The notes: a model not told the origin generated them from the letters alone. A DNA stretch of 64,000 nt from Microstegium vimineum (GCA_022036555.1 CM039129.1:37230051-37294050); one strand, 5' to 3'. Numbered from the stretch's first letter, positions 11,581 to 23,942 are shown. Translations and numbers: made by a program.

Positions 11581-12764
11581 CATGCATGTTTCTTTTTTTT
11601 CATTTTATATAATTATTACATAATGGAAAACAAATCTAAAAGGATGTTTTTAGGTTTCACAAAAATAAACTCCAAGGCTACACAGAGAAACATACCGCAA
11701 AAAGAAAAAAAAACAGACTTATAAAGTAGTACTCGTACAAGGTTAATTGAATAGTGGGGAAGCACTACCATACTACTGCTAGGGCCTTGCTTCAACCGAT
11801 CACGCCAGCAGCAGAGCTCAGAGAGTGGTCTACGTACTACAGAGCTCACACACTTTTCATATGTCACGGAGGGAAGGGGGGTCATGGCCCCTACCTGGCT
11901 GGCTCCGCCAGTGCGTCCCAGCGAGACAGCACGGAACACATAGCTACGTGAATTTGTAAAGTTTGTGATTTGTTAATTGTTTTTGTGTTACAAAATATTA
12001 TTTTTTTGTTCTTGGCTCTTACCATAGAAAGAATTGTAAATTATTAATTGTATTTGTGCCAACAATAGTACGTGTTATAAAATATTAAAATTTTGTTTTT
12101 TTTGTCTATATAATAGAAATAATTGTAAATTGTATTTTATCATATTTGTGGTTTTATCTGATAGGATTTTATTTTCAGGAACAAAGAAATTGCAAATTAT
12201 AGTGCAACGATTTATTAGCGCAGACCAAGAAACGCAACGTCCGGTTAGGGACGGTCGGAGAAGACAGCGGCGCCGGCCGCCGGCGCTGGAAGACTGCAGG
12301 CTACGGACACCCAGGACCTTCCGAGTCTGTGTTCATTAATTAGCGCAGACCACTGCAATGCAACCTGCAGGTCGTCGTTCTCGCTCGTAGTCAACGGATG
12401 CAAATATACATGCATGCACAACACCGTCCGTGTGCTCCCTAGCTAGTCACTCCGATCCTCTTCTCCACTCCACGACGCCGCCACCGTGGAAGTGTACCTG
12501 GGCCTAGCTGGGGGTTCAGCTTCTCTCTGCAGTCATCGCCGGCGGTGTGGGATGGCTGCTTCGACAGGCGGTGTTCGGTACATGTTCATATGCTGCATTG
12601 CTGCTCGCTCACGGCTCACATACACACGCTCTTGTTCACGGAAGCTTGTTTGAACGTAATGTTTGGGTGGATTGAAATGTAACGCCGTAATTCCCTTCAA
12701 CGCCTATAGATACCAAATCTAGTGTCCTGACCCTGATCAATTGGATCGACCTTGCCACAATACA
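11581..12764. other. intergenic, no gene
   Basis: 11600-12200 is mostly AT-rich. 11750-11940 is a GC-richer patch without a convincing ORF. The word ATTAGCGCAGACCA occurs twice (about 12213 and 12340), a small duplication. No family is recognised. Confidence 0.4.
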
Positions 12765-13001
12765 TGTTGGGGGAGTGAATTGTTCTATGGGCCAACTCCC
12801 CCTAGAAGAGGCCCAATAAGGGAATTACCACTCTCCTAAGGGGGTCGTTTGTAAACTGTCAACTCCTATATATATATGTCGAGAGCATGTGAGGAGGAGG
12901 ACTCTCACCCTTCAATCTCAAGAGAAAACCTTAGCCGTCTCTAACTAACTCCACTCTCCACTCTCTCATCTCAATCTTGTTCGGGAACTAATTTCCCATC
13001 A
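12765..13001 (+). repeat. short LTR of a retroelement (TG...CA, 237 bp)
   Basis: It starts TGTTGGGGGAGTGAATTG and ends TTTCCCATCA. Immediately after comes GTGGCGCCCACCGTGC, a primer-binding-site-like sequence of the TGGCGCC type seen in many plant Ty3/Gypsy elements. A TATATATATATG box lies at about 12869-12880. Downstream is a CCTTCG-rich leader, so this is read as a plus-strand 5' LTR. No matching 3' LTR was found in the window and the target duplication cannot be checked. Confidence 0.55.
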
Positions 13002-13687
13002 GTGGCGCCCACCGTGCTCGGCCGAAGTCAAGCACATGATGTCACCCAAGAGAGCAATGGTAGAAGAGGCCTCGTCGACAGGTCTTCGTCATCAGGCCTT
13101 CGTCAAAGCCATCTCCGGTCGGCCTTCGTCAATGGACCTCCGCCTTCGTCAAAGCCATCTCCGGTCGGCCTTCGTCAATGGACCTCCGCCCAACCTTCGT
13201 CGGAGCCTCTACCAAATGTGCCTTCGTCACACCTTTCTCCGGTCTTCGCCAACGAGCCTTCGTCAACCGGCCTTCTCCGACTGGGCCTTCATCGAGGTCT
13301 CCGTCGGAGCCTTCTCCACTCGGCCTTCGTTAGGGTTTTCTCCTGTCGGCCTTCTCTGAGACAATTTCTCTAACTCGGCACGATTAAAATCTAAGAATAC
13401 CGAAGGAAGGTATGGATCCTCAGGCGAAGGTAAGACCTCCTCACACCTTAGAACAAAGTTTGTCACTATAACACTTTTGCTTAACGCTCCACAGACTACT
13501 ATAAAAAAAAATCGAGCCGAAGCTCATGAAAGCCTTCGGCCATTTTTATTTAAAAATAATAAAAAGTTTTATTGAAGCTACTAAGCCTTCCACCTTATAA
13601 AAAAACCCGAAGGTGTAAGAGCCTTTGACCTTTTCATTTAATATACACATTAACCAAAACGTCTAGCCTTCACTTGTTTTTGCTAGA
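13002..13687 (+). mobile_element. leader of a CCTTCG-rich retroelement
   Basis: After the PBS-like GTGGCGCCCACCGTG the sequence is dominated by GGCCTTCGTC and GCCTTCTCCG words. A duplicated block containing CTTCGTCAAAGCCATCTCCG occurs at about 13087 and 13144. Open frames here are repeats and show no retroviral domain. The sequence breaks off at a (TA)n tract at 13688, and the same compositional signature resumes at about 33155. I infer that one family, and perhaps one element, was split by an insertion. Confidence 0.5.

Positions 13688-13732
<45 letters not shown>
13688..13732. repeat. (TA)n microsatellite, left side of a 19-kb insertion
   Basis: About 21 uninterrupted TA units. A matching (TA)16 tract lies at about 33121-33152. 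CCTTCG-rich sequence lies outside both tracts and unrelated sequence lies between them. Confidence 0.9.
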
Positions 13733-13734
<2 letters not shown>

Positions 13735-13735
<1 letters not shown>

Positions 13736-14080
13736 CACCTGGGTGCATTCTCTGTATGGAATGCACCCAGGCCACCGGACCGAACGCACCCGACCGACCA
13801 TCCAGCTGCCCGCTCGGCCCACCGACCATCTAGCTGCCCGCTCGGTCCGCCTGCTCGGCCCACTTCCCGCTCGGCCCACCGCCTCCCGCTCGGTCCCCCC
13901 GCAGCGCTCGGCCCACCTCGCGCTGCGTTCCGCTAGGCCCACCTCCCGCTCGGTAGGCCACCTCCCAACCTCCGCCTCCCGCTGCGCTCCTTAATTTGAT
14001 TGCTAGGAATTGAACATGTGACCTCAGCCTAAGGCCTAAAACCAGCTACACTGGCCATTTGAACCTTTGGTTGCTACTTG
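13735..14080. repeat. hairpin terminus plus GC-rich and tRNA-like segment
   Basis: CTGGGTGCATTC (from 13739) and GAATGCACCCAG (ending about 13770) form a perfect 12-bp stem directly beside the TA tract. A diverged copy of the same terminus lies at about 16228-16275, also preceded by TATAAT. Next is a CCGCTCGGCCCACC-type GC-rich run (about 13790-13985). Then, on the minus strand, about 14005-14070, comes a tRNA-like module with TAGCTGGTTTTAGG and GTTCAATTCC. The arrangement recalls microsatellite-targeting elements such as rice Micron; that assignment is from memory. Confidence 0.4.
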
Positions 14081-14779
14081 TACAAAATACAACCACAAAT
14101 ATATTTATTAGGGTCAGATATGAAAAACTAACCCCTTATTAATCATATCTTGGTAAGTACAATCATATCCTAAACGTCAACAAATTCGGGTATAGAGCGA
14201 GTACGTTCTACTCCAACATTTTTTTGCATGCTTGCATGCAGCTCCGTTGTTCCTATGTTGCTTCCTCACGTTTTTTGCATGCATATATTTATCAGTACTT
14301 TTATTAAGAATACTAATTTGGATGTTAGTATTTAGTAATTTTTTATTTTAGTATTTGTTTTTAGCAACTCCTCCAGCACTCGTGTTGTAATTGTTTCAAA
14401 GACATGTTGTAAATTGCATTTCCTCCCTGATGAAATCTAAATAATTTAGCAAATTTGTTAGTAATAACAAGGTCACATATGTGTTCTAACTTTTTGCAAT
14501 ATTTTTTTGTGCATATGTTTTTACATAATCGTTATGTTTCTTCTTATCTTAGTTAAGCTATACTCTATCAATTATCTAGAAAACTTAGTGGAGGCTTTGA
14601 ATTGGTTTTCATGCAAACGATAACTAACGATGTTGCAATTCGTATTTAATCAGGTTTGCAATTGCGTTACATATGATATTGCAAATGGTGTACAATAGGT
14701 CTGCAATTTTGTAATAAGATGACTTCATTGACTGTGATTAGCAATTATTTGTTACGTCGTTAGAGACTATGGGCTTCGT

Positions 14780-15560
14780 ATGAGATTAGGGTTGATAGTG
14801 TTGACAGAGATTAGGGTTTAGGATGCCCCCCAACTATCAGTAGATCTGAGTAATTCCTTGTATAGTTCACTTTTTTATTATTAGCGCCTACAAAGATTTG
14901 GGTTAATAGCGTCAACTGAGATTATGTTTAATAGCATCGACTGAGATTAATGTCAGTAGCATCAATAAAGATTAGTGTCAGTAGCGTCGACAGAGATTAG
15001 GGTTCATATGGTGCAATTGTTCATTGACCAGGTTGCAATTGGTTCTCCTTCTGTGTTGCAAATGGTGTACTACATTGGGTTTGCAATTTTGTATTAACCT
15101 GAGATTACGGTTCATGACGTCGACAGTGACTTAGGCTACGACAGAGATTAGGGTTTATAGCGTCGACACAGATTAGGGTCAGTAGCGTTGACAGAGATTA
15201 GGGTTCAAGGCGTCACCAAACTGTTAGTAGATCTCAGGAATTCATAGTATAGTTCACTTTTTGTTTCATCTAAGCGTCGACAGAGATTAGGTCAGTAGTG
15301 TCGACAGAGATCAGTGTAGATAGCGTTGGCAGAGATTAGGGCTGATATCGTCGACAAATATTAGGGTGAATAGCGTTGACAAAGATTAGGGTTCAGGGCG
15401 TCTCCTAAGTGTCAGTAGGTCTGAGTAATTCCTAGTATATTTCACTTTATTTATTCTTAGCACCGACAAAGATTAGGGTTAACAATGTCGACAGAGATTA
15501 TGGTCAAGAGCATCGACAGAGATTAGGTTTTGTAGCGTCGACATATATTAGGGTTCATAG
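14780..15560 (+). repeat. degenerate minisatellite, GTCGACAGAGATTAGGGT unit
   Basis: The word GTCGACAGAGATTAGGGTT, with variants, recurs many times (for example near 14805, 14985, 15135, 15190, 15305, 15490). It is often joined by CAGTAGC or CATAGC to give a unit of about 25-30 bp. Two longer blocks ending CCTAGTATA.TTCACTTT recur at about 14850, 15235 and 15430, so there is also a higher-order period of roughly 200-380 bp. No coding potential is seen. Confidence 0.7.
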
Positions 15561-15789
15561 GTTGCAATTATTAATTGAACAGGTAGAAATTGGTTCACTT
15601 TTTGGTGTTGCAAATGGTGTATGTGTGCAGTTTTGTAAGGGTGTGAACATTTTGTCCTTGTGTCGTTCTAGGTAGAATGTTTTGTCTATAGTCCTTCGAT
15701 AGAAAATAATTGTCTATTGTATTTGTTCTTGTGTCATTTTAGGTAGAACGTTTTATCTATTGTTATTCCATATAAAATAATTCTTCATT

Positions 15790-16360
15790 GCATTTGTCCT
15801 TGTGTGGTTCCCTAGTTGTAATTGGATCGCGTCAGGTTACAACCGCTTCTTGCCTAGTTACAACTGACTCTAGTTGTAATTGGATCGCGTCAGATTACAA
15901 TTGGTTATTGCCTAGTTGCAATTGGGCCTACTCTAGTTGTAGTTAGATCGTGTCAGTTTTGCAACTGTTGCCCAGTTGCAACTGGCCCGACTCTAGTTGT
16001 AATTGTATCACGTCAGGTTGCAACTACATCAGGTCCAGTTGCACTGAATCATATGTGTTGCAATTACTTCCGTCAAGTTGCAATTGTGTCATAATCATGA
16101 TGGCAACTCATATTACATTGAAGTTGCAATTCCATTCGAAACAAAAAAGGATTCTCTGCATGCGCGGGAGCGGGACGCGGGCGAGCGCGGGAGCATGCAC
16201 CTTGTTGCATTTTTAGCCTCGCCGTGTTATGGTATAATGCACTTGGGTGCGTTTTCTATAGAGAATGCACACACCCTGATTATTGCAACTAGTTTCTTGC
16301 CCAGTTGCAATTAGTTTTTTTGCTGAGTTGCAACTGACCCAACTCTAGTTGTAATTGGTC
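15790..16360 (+). repeat. degenerate repeats of TAGTTGCAATTGG type
   Basis: Many copies of TCTAGTTGTAATTGGATCGC, CCAGTTGCAACTGG and related GTTGCAA words follow each other at 20-50 bp spacing. Similar words occur more thinly at about 14640-15080 and 15560-15620. The palindromic core is CAATTG or CAACTG/CAGTTG. A second copy of the hairpin terminus (TATAATGCACTTGGGTGC...GAATGCACACACC) interrupts the array at 16230-16275. Confidence 0.6.
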
Positions 16361-16919
16361 GTCGAGCCAGGGAAGGGTGGCGCGCAGTCGCCAGGGTGGG
16401 GCGCGACCGCGGGGGCGGGGCTCGGCCGCTGGGGCGGGGCGAGGCGTGCGCTCTCCTCCTCTCGTCGGGCCAGAGCAAGGCCATGGGGGCGGGGAGCGCC
16501 AACAGGCGGTGGGGGATGAGAGGGTACTATGCTCCAGCGGTCCGGCCTCCAGCGCTGTCAGTGGCGGAGGACGAAAAAAATTTAAGGTAGGGCAAAATCA
16601 ATAACATAGATAGCAAAGTAATACTATCTCTGCTCTGTTCGCTTTTTAGGAATGATTCCCAGACAAAAAATTACGGTAAGATTGTTAGATAATTTATATA
16701 AACTTTTATTAGTATAAATGATTCTTTGCATCATTCACCGCTAACCGAACAAGCCCTAATTAAAATAATTCATACAAAGACATCATGGTCGTCCACCACA
16801 AAATATATAAAAAAACATTTAGGAAGTGAACAAATTGATTATTTCAAGACACAAGTAAACAACTGACAACTGAAGATGAACGACGCCAATCTAATACTGT
16901 TGGGCCTGTTGCAAGTTCC
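16361..16919. other. GC-rich patch then TE-end-like sequence, no gene
   Basis: 16375-16550 is a GGGGCGGGGC-rich patch; its open frames are low-complexity. From 16556 comes GTCAGTGGCGGAGGAC followed by AAGGTAGGGC. An inverted relative occurs right of the CACTA element, at about 32730-32780, where the minus strand reads GCGGAGGACCCAGTAGGGC. This suggests that an older TE with CAGTGGCGGAG-type ends encloses the CACTA element. Confidence 0.35.
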
Positions 16920-17450
16920 CACTACTAGAAAACCCCTCTGTAACTACGCTGTATTTGTAACGCCATTAAAAGTGTATCTACGTTGGCACGTAAAGACGTT
17001 ATCTAGCACGATTTCAATAACGTCTCTAAGTGTCACGATGTTAACACGCTTTCAACATCAAGAGATGTCTAGACATATTTTTTAACACACTTTTCAAATC
17101 GTATTTAATTGACACGAAATTAGTCATGCTTTCAACCGTCAATAACATCTACACACGTTGTAAAGCGTATCTCAAAATCGTTGTTAGGCACCTAGAAATG
17201 CTTTTTGACATGCAACTAAAAATGTATAGAGTTGACACATAATTAGACATGATTTGAACCGTGAGTAGCATGAAAACACGTTGTAACGCGTCTCAAATAA
17301 TCGTCCTTATGCGCGTAGAGATGTTTTTATATGTGAAACTGTAATATCTCTAGTTGACATGAAATTAGATACACTTTAACCATTACTAGCTAGTAGAGAC
17401 GTTTTTTATGCGAAACTAAAACGTGTGAAAAAAATAAAAAAAATAGTTGC
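16920..17450. repeat. left terminal and subterminal repeat region of the CACTA element
   Basis: After the terminal repeat, words such as ACACGTTGTAACGCGT, TGACACGAAATTAG and AAAACGTGT recur in both orientations. Subterminal arrays of this kind bind the TNPA-type protein in known CACTA elements; binding here is inferred. Confidence 0.6.
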
Positions 17451-17494
17451 AAAAAGTGCAATAACAAATAATAAATATGGTAGGAATAAAATGC

Positions 17495-17575
17495 CAAAGT
17501 CAAGACTCGAACCAAGCACTTGAGTTCTAAGGCCAACATGCTTTACCATTGTGCCAACAGCTTAGTTGTGTTGAA
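17495..17575 (-). other. tRNA-like relic in the CACTA left end
   Basis: On the minus strand, TTGGCACAATGGTAAAGC (A-box-like) precedes GGTTCGAGTC (B-box-like) at tRNA-like spacing. A complete cloverleaf is not evident. Confidence 0.5.
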
Positions 17576-17907
17576 TGGGGATAATTTTTTTATTTGTTCA
17601 TTACTACTGCTGCTCATTGGCCAACACAAGCAAGCAACCGAAGCTAATATTAAAGCTGAAATAATTAGGCACGCATTACCAATTATCTGAGATTCAACAC
17701 AGAATTGTCACCACCATTAACTTATAACCAGAAAGCATCAAAGTAAGGAACAATTAAATAAGACATGTTACAGGTCTTATGGATCACACTATTTAAGCAA
17801 ATAGTGTAATTTGTGCACCAAACAATAATTCCATGGTTCATTTTGAGCAACAAAAAACCCAGAATATTCATCTATAACATCGTATGACTAGAAAAATCAA
17901 GCCTTAT

Positions 17908-20900
17908 CTAACTTGGGTCATCTTCTGAGAGTTGTACGCCCATATCAAAATTATCTCGTGGGCTAACTCTCACCACAGTGTTCCATGGTTCAACTTTTGG
18001 GTGCTGGACATAAAACACTTGCTGTACTTGTGACGAAAATACAAAAGGATCATCCTCTAGTTTATCACCAGTTTGTATTTTCCTTGAAAAATTGGCATGA
18101 CTATATCCAAATTCGTCTTGTCGCAACCCAGCTTTATGATGAACATCATACCATTCACATTTGAAAAGCACTACCTTGTAGTTTGCATACGACAATTCAA
18201 CTATATCTGTTAATCTGCCATAATAATTTATCCCATCATCAACAATGTTGGCCACACCACTGTTTTGTGTCAACCTTGCAGCCTCACGACTCAAAGTGTG
18301 GAACCTAAAACTATTAATAATGTAACCACTATAAGTCACACCACATCTATTCGGCTTTGTAGCCAAAGCTCGAATCTTTGTCGTGATGCCTGTTCCATCA
18401 CCCAAGATAACCTGTACATAAGGGATAAAAACTTATGTACATTGCTTCTATTTTATTCAATATCAAATTTCTGCAGCAGTTTAGATGTACAAACCATTTG
18501 CTCCAACCAGTTATGAAAGTGTTGATCCATGAATTTCTGAATGCATGAAGGTGTCAGATTAGTTGAGGTACCCAATTTTCTTTTCTCCTCATCCAAGAAT
18601 TCTCTACAACAACAACATTAATTAGTGCCAAGTCATAAAGTCATATTGCAGATTTTTAGCACAATTCAAGCCATGCAAATTAGTAGCACAGTTCATATAT
18701 ATTGGTAAGGTAAAGTTTTCTTCATATATTGGCAAGTTCAAGTTAAGTTCATATATTGGTAAGTTCAGTTCATATACATGGTAGACCAACTGATGGTACA
18801 CTTATTTTTTTGGAAAATAACTTCAAAGCAATCCTAAAAGCCCATATCCTCTCAGACCAGTCAGTTATACAAATAATATTGGAAAAAATGCTACACTGTA
18901 ATAGTCAACCCAAATTATAAACGCACCTGCGGAAATCTTCAAGTTCATCACAATGCCGCAGCACGTATCGATGAGCTTGAACAAGAAGCTGCTTATCAAG
19001 GTTGACACCAGTACGCTTTCCAATAGGTTCACCAGCAGTATCAAATAAGTACATATCTGCTATTTCATCAGATGGTTTAGGATTTCTAGATGGCCTTGTA
19101 AAACGAGTAGTTCCTTCTATAAATCTGGAACAAAAGGTCAAGCACTCGTCCATGCGAGATCCTTCATCAATTGATCCTTCTGGGTGAGCTCTATTCTTTA
19201 CAAGTGCTTTTAGCTTCACAAAATATCTAAACAGAATAGTTGACACATGTAAGTTAAACCCAAAAAGGTGATGATCATAGCGCAAATATAATTAAAGTTG
19301 ATTGCATATATACCTCTCCATGGGGTACATCCACCGGTACTGAACTGGACCACCCAGTTTAACTTCTTCTACCAAGTGTACCACCAAATGCACACTTACA
19401 GTAAAAAATGATGGCAGGAAAATTTTCTCCACATCACAAAGAGTCAGCACAATAGTCTCTTGAAGCTGCTCCAACTCAGCCACATCTATGACCTTGGAGC
19501 ACAACTTCTTGAAGAAGCTAGATAACTGAACAACTATTTTCATGACATCCTTGCTAGGGTAACAAGATTGCAGCGCCACTGGAAGAATGTCATGTAGTAA
19601 AACATGATTGTCATGACTCTTTAGCCCACTCAATGTACAATCTTTGATGTTGACAGACCTAGATATATTTGATGCATACCCATCTGGGGACCTAAGGTTT
19701 TGAATAACTGAGCAAAGAATTTCTTTTTGATCTTTAGACATGGTAAAAGGTGCATCAGGAACTATGTGCTTTCCTTCATCATCTACAATAGGATGAAGAT
19801 CTGCTCGAATTCCAAGGTCAACTAAATCTAGTCGTGCATTAAGGTCATCCTTTGTTTTATGACAAATATCCAATAAAGTGGCGATAAAGTTGTCACAAAC
19901 ATTTTTCTCTAAGTGCATTACATCTATATTGTGTCTTAGTTTGTTCTCTTCCCAATATGACAGTTCAAAGAAAACTGACCTCTTTTTCAACCAATCCTCT
20001 GGCTTCTTCACCACCTTATCACCGCACCCATCTGATTCCTTCTTTTGTCCCCCTGTTGTACGCTTGCGTTTCTGATTTTGAACTTGCACTTTCCTCTTCT
20101 TGCCTTTCTTGTTCACCATCTCTGATGTGGTCTCCTTTTTCCCTAACACAAACTGTCTGCCTTCTAACATTTTCAATACAGTAGTTCCACTCATTTTTTC
20201 AGGTGCCAGCCCACTCTCTACCAATCCATCAAACTGCATCCTTTGGGTTCGGTATCTATGATTTATCGGCAACCATCGACGATGACCCATATAGCACATC
20301 TTCTTACCTTTCTTTAGGTGAAATGGTTTTGTAGCTGGACCACAAGAAGGACATGCATATGTACCTCTCGTGCTCCAACCATATAGGTAAGCTAAGGCAG
20401 GAAAATCATTTATAGTCCATAATAATGCAGCTCGAAGAGTAAATTTATTTTCTAAAGAGGCATTAGGTGTTTCACTTACTCCCCCCACAAAAGCAATAGT
20501 TCATCGATAAGGGGCTGCAAGTATACATCTATATCATTACCTGGAGATTTTGGTCCAGGGATGATCATTGACATGATTAAAGATGTTTGCTTCATGCAGA
20601 TCCAAGGTGGAAGGTTGCAAGGAATGAGCATTACTGGCCATGTACTGTGCTTCAAATTCTTATTCCCAAAAGGGTTAAATCCATCACTTGCCAGACCAAG
20701 GCGTACATTACGAGGATCTTCTGCAAAATTAGGATATCTATCATTGAATTCTTTCCAAGCATCACCATCTGTTGGATGGCGTAGTTTTCCATCCTTTGTG
20801 CGCCCCTCTTCATGCCAACGCATGTCATCTGAAGTCTTGGTAGTTGAAAATAACCTTTGGAGCCTGGGAATCAATGGAAAATAACGCAACACTTTGGTTG

Positions 20901-21773
20901 GTCTCCTTTTCACCTTAGGTTTACTTACAGAACCATTTGTATCCTTCTTATTAACTTTCCAATGAGAGCTCTGACACACATGACATATATCTTGTTTGGC
21001 AAAATCACTTCAAAAAAGAATGCAATCATTGGGGCAAGCATGGATTCTCACATAATCAAGACCTAAGTCACCAATGATTTTCTTTGCTTCATAGTATGTC
21101 TTGGGTAGATTAACTCCAGGAAGAGAAGATAATATTTGTAGAAGTGTTGTAAATGATTCTTGTGACCAACCATGTAAGCACTTCACGTGATATAAGTGAA
21201 CCAAGAATGACAGCCTAGAATATTGACACCCAGAAAATAAACCTGTTTTTGCATCCTTGAACATGCTTGCATATATATTCTGTTGCCTCTCGAGAGAATC
21301 AACATCTGTTGGATTCATATTATCCTCAGTGGCATTATGTTCCACATCTGCAGATCTAGACTGAATATCATCAGCTGCTTCGACACCAGCATCGCACATA
21401 CTTGCAGCCATTCCAAATACAACATGCAAGAGTTGGTGCATGCCATCCGATCCTCCATCTTGGCGGTCTCGTATTGGACCCGAAGTAGCCAAATTTGTGG
21501 CGATATTAGGTACATCAGAAAGTGCAATTGCTGGCCTGTCATATTTTCACCATGATGAACCCACGTAGTATAACCTTGAATAATACCATCACATCTCAAA
21601 TGTGTCCTAACCTCATCACAACTGTGGTTGTACCTGTTTTTGCACTTTATGCATGGACAAATTATCTCACTGTCCAGTGGAAGGTCCTGATAAGCAAAAG
21701 CTAAAAACTGTTCAACACCATTTTTATATGCAGTCTCCAATCTTGATTCTTTCATCCAACTTCGATCCATCAA
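17908..21773 (-). pseudogene. TNPD-like CACTA transposase, disrupted
   Basis: Minus strand. Exons by splice signals: about 21773-19314, 19226-18927, 18603-18495, 18411-17908. Order of parts: N-terminal transposase-associated domain with CPCIKCKNR and later WVHHGE; the Transposase_21 region with WPVMLIPCNLPPWICMK and a GPKSPGNDIDVYLQPL segment; then LRAALLWTINDFPA, YGWSTRGTYACPSC and RHNIDVMHLEKNVCDN; a DUF4218-like part with CTLSGLKSHDNHVLL and a WMYPMERY end; a DUF4216-like C-terminus with NYYGRLTDIVELSYANY and LFKCEWYD. These are the parts of plant TNP2/TNPD proteins, which cut and paste the element. Lesions: a frameshift near 21490-21530, an in-frame TGA just after CPNDCILF (about 21009), and a frameshift near 20480. 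The exons after 20480 read cleanly to the final stop. Confidence 0.85.
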
Positions 21774-22560
21774 TCTTTATATGATGACCTATTAAAGTTG
21801 AATAAAGCCAGTAAACTTTTATTGCAATACACAGTTTATCATATGGCTGAACAGAGAATGAATGAAAGTGAAATCCAAATATAAACACAGAATTTAATCA
21901 TGAGACATTAGACATTGATGATTTACTAACAATCACAAAGCAACAGGACATGTTGCTCCATGCACATAAACCCACTTTGCAATGTACTGAATATTAGAGA
22001 TTGATGATTTACTAACAATCAGTATACGACAGATACTAAAATTCTTCTAACATTTACTACTGCGAAGTTATTGATGATGGACTCAGTATCAAATTCCAGA
22101 TACATATTTTTTTGGCAACATGAGTTTGCTATAAGTTTAGAAAAATATCAAGTAATTAAATAAAATTATGCCACACGAAATTCAATATAATTGGTTATTG
22201 CTGCGCCATACGGGATTCCAAAATCTCAAATTTAAAGGAGTAAAGAATAAAGATTAGAGGCAGGAGTAAATTTAATTAGGGCTCGTTTCTTACCTCTGTG
22301 TACAGCCAAACAACCACACAATCCGCAGTCACTTGCACTCGCACTAGAGCCGCAAATCGTGAAGATTACGAAAGCCCACAGGATCACGGATGGCTGGCAC
22401 AGGAATTGCTCACAGCTCACTCGCGCTGGAACGGAGTCACGCCGTCGCGGCCGCGTTGCGGAAGCCGGAAGGGCTTTTCCGCACGGGAGTTGCGGCGCAA
22501 AAAGAAAGAAACGACGCAGAGTCCTAATATGTCCTGTGATCTTTTTTCCTGAATATTATA
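21774..22560 (-). promoter_or_regulatory. probable 5' leader and promoter side of the TNPD-like gene
   Basis: Non-coding sequence upstream (minus sense) of the first transposase exon. A GC-rich block at 22300-22500 resembles a first leader exon; on the minus strand the 22280-22295 stretch reads ...CAGAGGTAAGAAAC, with CAGAG|GTAAGA a good donor at about 22290. A TATA-like ATATT run lies at 22550-22560. This is inferred from position and composition. Confidence 0.3.
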
Positions 22561-23160
22561 CCTAGTATAGTACTGTACGTATTTAGAGATGGGCCCCATG
22601 GGCCTGCGGGTGCGTGTGTACTAGAGACCGGAACCCGATGGGAGAATCTGCTAGACTGCTACATGGTCCGCAGTTTGTATGTATATATATAAATTTATAA
22701 AGCCACAGTAGCTACAAAATAGTTGAATAGCTTACTGGTCATTGTAAAACATTTTGATTGCAAAGTCTCTTGTTTGAACCACCCCTATTCCAGTTTTTTT
22801 ATATGTTTAACAATACATTTTCCAAGTTTTTTCATATATATTATATTATATTATATAATATATTTATTTAATTTTTTTTGTAATTTATAAAATTTGTATT
22901 TTAAAAAATAGATAATATGGATTTACTTCTATTATCTATTTGTTTGTAATTTAGCCAAATGACCATATTGTGTTTTAATAGGTCTTGTAAGGGCCTAATC
23001 TTGTAAGGTCTTCAATTATCTATGTGATATTAAGTTAATCGGGGGCATGGAACTTGGCAATTCATCTCACTTGCACCATTGTAGCTACTTATGGTTTATT
23101 TCTTAGGATTCTTATAGGTTTCTTGCATGCATGCTAAATTGCTTGTCAAATCACCAATGT
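22561..23160. other. spacer in the CACTA element, with a weak tRNA-like module
   Basis: AT-rich and non-coding. At about 22735-22790 (plus) the words TTACTGGTCATTGTAAAAC and TTGTTTGAACCAC are spaced like A and B boxes, the weakest of the tRNA-like relics in the window. 22840-22910 is nearly pure AT. Confidence 0.3.
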
Positions 23161-23164
23161 CTAA

Positions 23165-23345
23165 GGCCAGTCTCAATGATGAGTTTCGTTACGTTGATTC
23201 CAAAGTTGTCATGTCATAGGAAATGATATGAAACTCGGATTAAACATCGACTCTCAATGGATAGTTTCATTCTATAGTTCATAGGCATTTAATTTCATGA
23301 CTTAGAGAGAGTTGATGTTCGTGCAAGGAAAGTTTCACATTAAAT
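23165..23345. repeat. MITE-like GGCCAGTCTCAATG element
   Basis: Starts GGCCAGTCTCAATGATGAG and contains an inner inverted pair around ATGAAACTCGG and GATAGTTTCATTC. Related pieces occur at the window start and at about 4190-4320. The right boundary is not clear. Confidence 0.35.
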
Positions 23346-23346
23346 A

Positions 23347-23620
23347 TTACAAAAATTATAAAATGGAAAATCTTATTTTGTTTGACTTTACATGAGTAGA
23401 TCTATATAGTGAACTAATAATATGATATGGTTTAGTTCAACAAAATAATTATAGAAACTGTAGCTATGAATTATTTCAGTTAATTACATAAAAGCATAGA
23501 TCTAAAGCTAAAACAAAAAAATTGTACTAAACCATATCATATTATATGTTCACTATATAGATATACTCATGTGAAGTCCAATAAAATTAGATTTTCCATT
23601 TTATGTTATTTCTAATGTTT
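23347..23620. repeat. foldback with ~90-bp inverted arms
   Basis: The left arm (about 23347-23436) includes AAATGGAAAATCTTATTTTG, CATGAGTAGATCTATATAGT and ATATGATATGGTTTAGT. The right arm (about 23524-23620) is its imperfect reverse complement, with a loop of roughly 90 bp. A third, diverged copy of part of the right arm lies at 23696-23775. The transcript could form a long hairpin. It is probably a MITE nested in the CACTA element. Confidence 0.65.
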
Positions 23621-23942
23621 ACAATAATGTTTCAAAGATTCAACCCAAATAAACTAAAAAAGAAGATAAAACCTTAATAGAAAAACTTTGTATTGAAGCA
23701 TACCATATTATTTGTTCACTAGGTAGATCTACTAATGTGGAATCCAGCGAAATTGATTTTTCTATTTTATATTTTTTCTGTGATTTATTATGATTTTTTT
23801 AAAAATAGTCTAAATAAATAAATAAAAACAAATCAATTGTTACCGACATCACTGTAGCTTCAGACCGGAATGAAAACTAAACAATAGTTTAGGGACCCAA
23901 ATGACTATTTTGAAAGTTTGAGGACCGGGTTGAAACCCTCGC

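Noticed and set aside
11616..11951. Host gene on either strand downstream of the EDR2_C gene
   Set aside because: Frames of 65-107 codons overlap on both strands, with no domain and no splice pattern.
14780..15560. Interstitial telomere repeat
   Set aside because: TTAGGGT words occur once per 25-30-bp unit rather than as tandem TTTAGGG.
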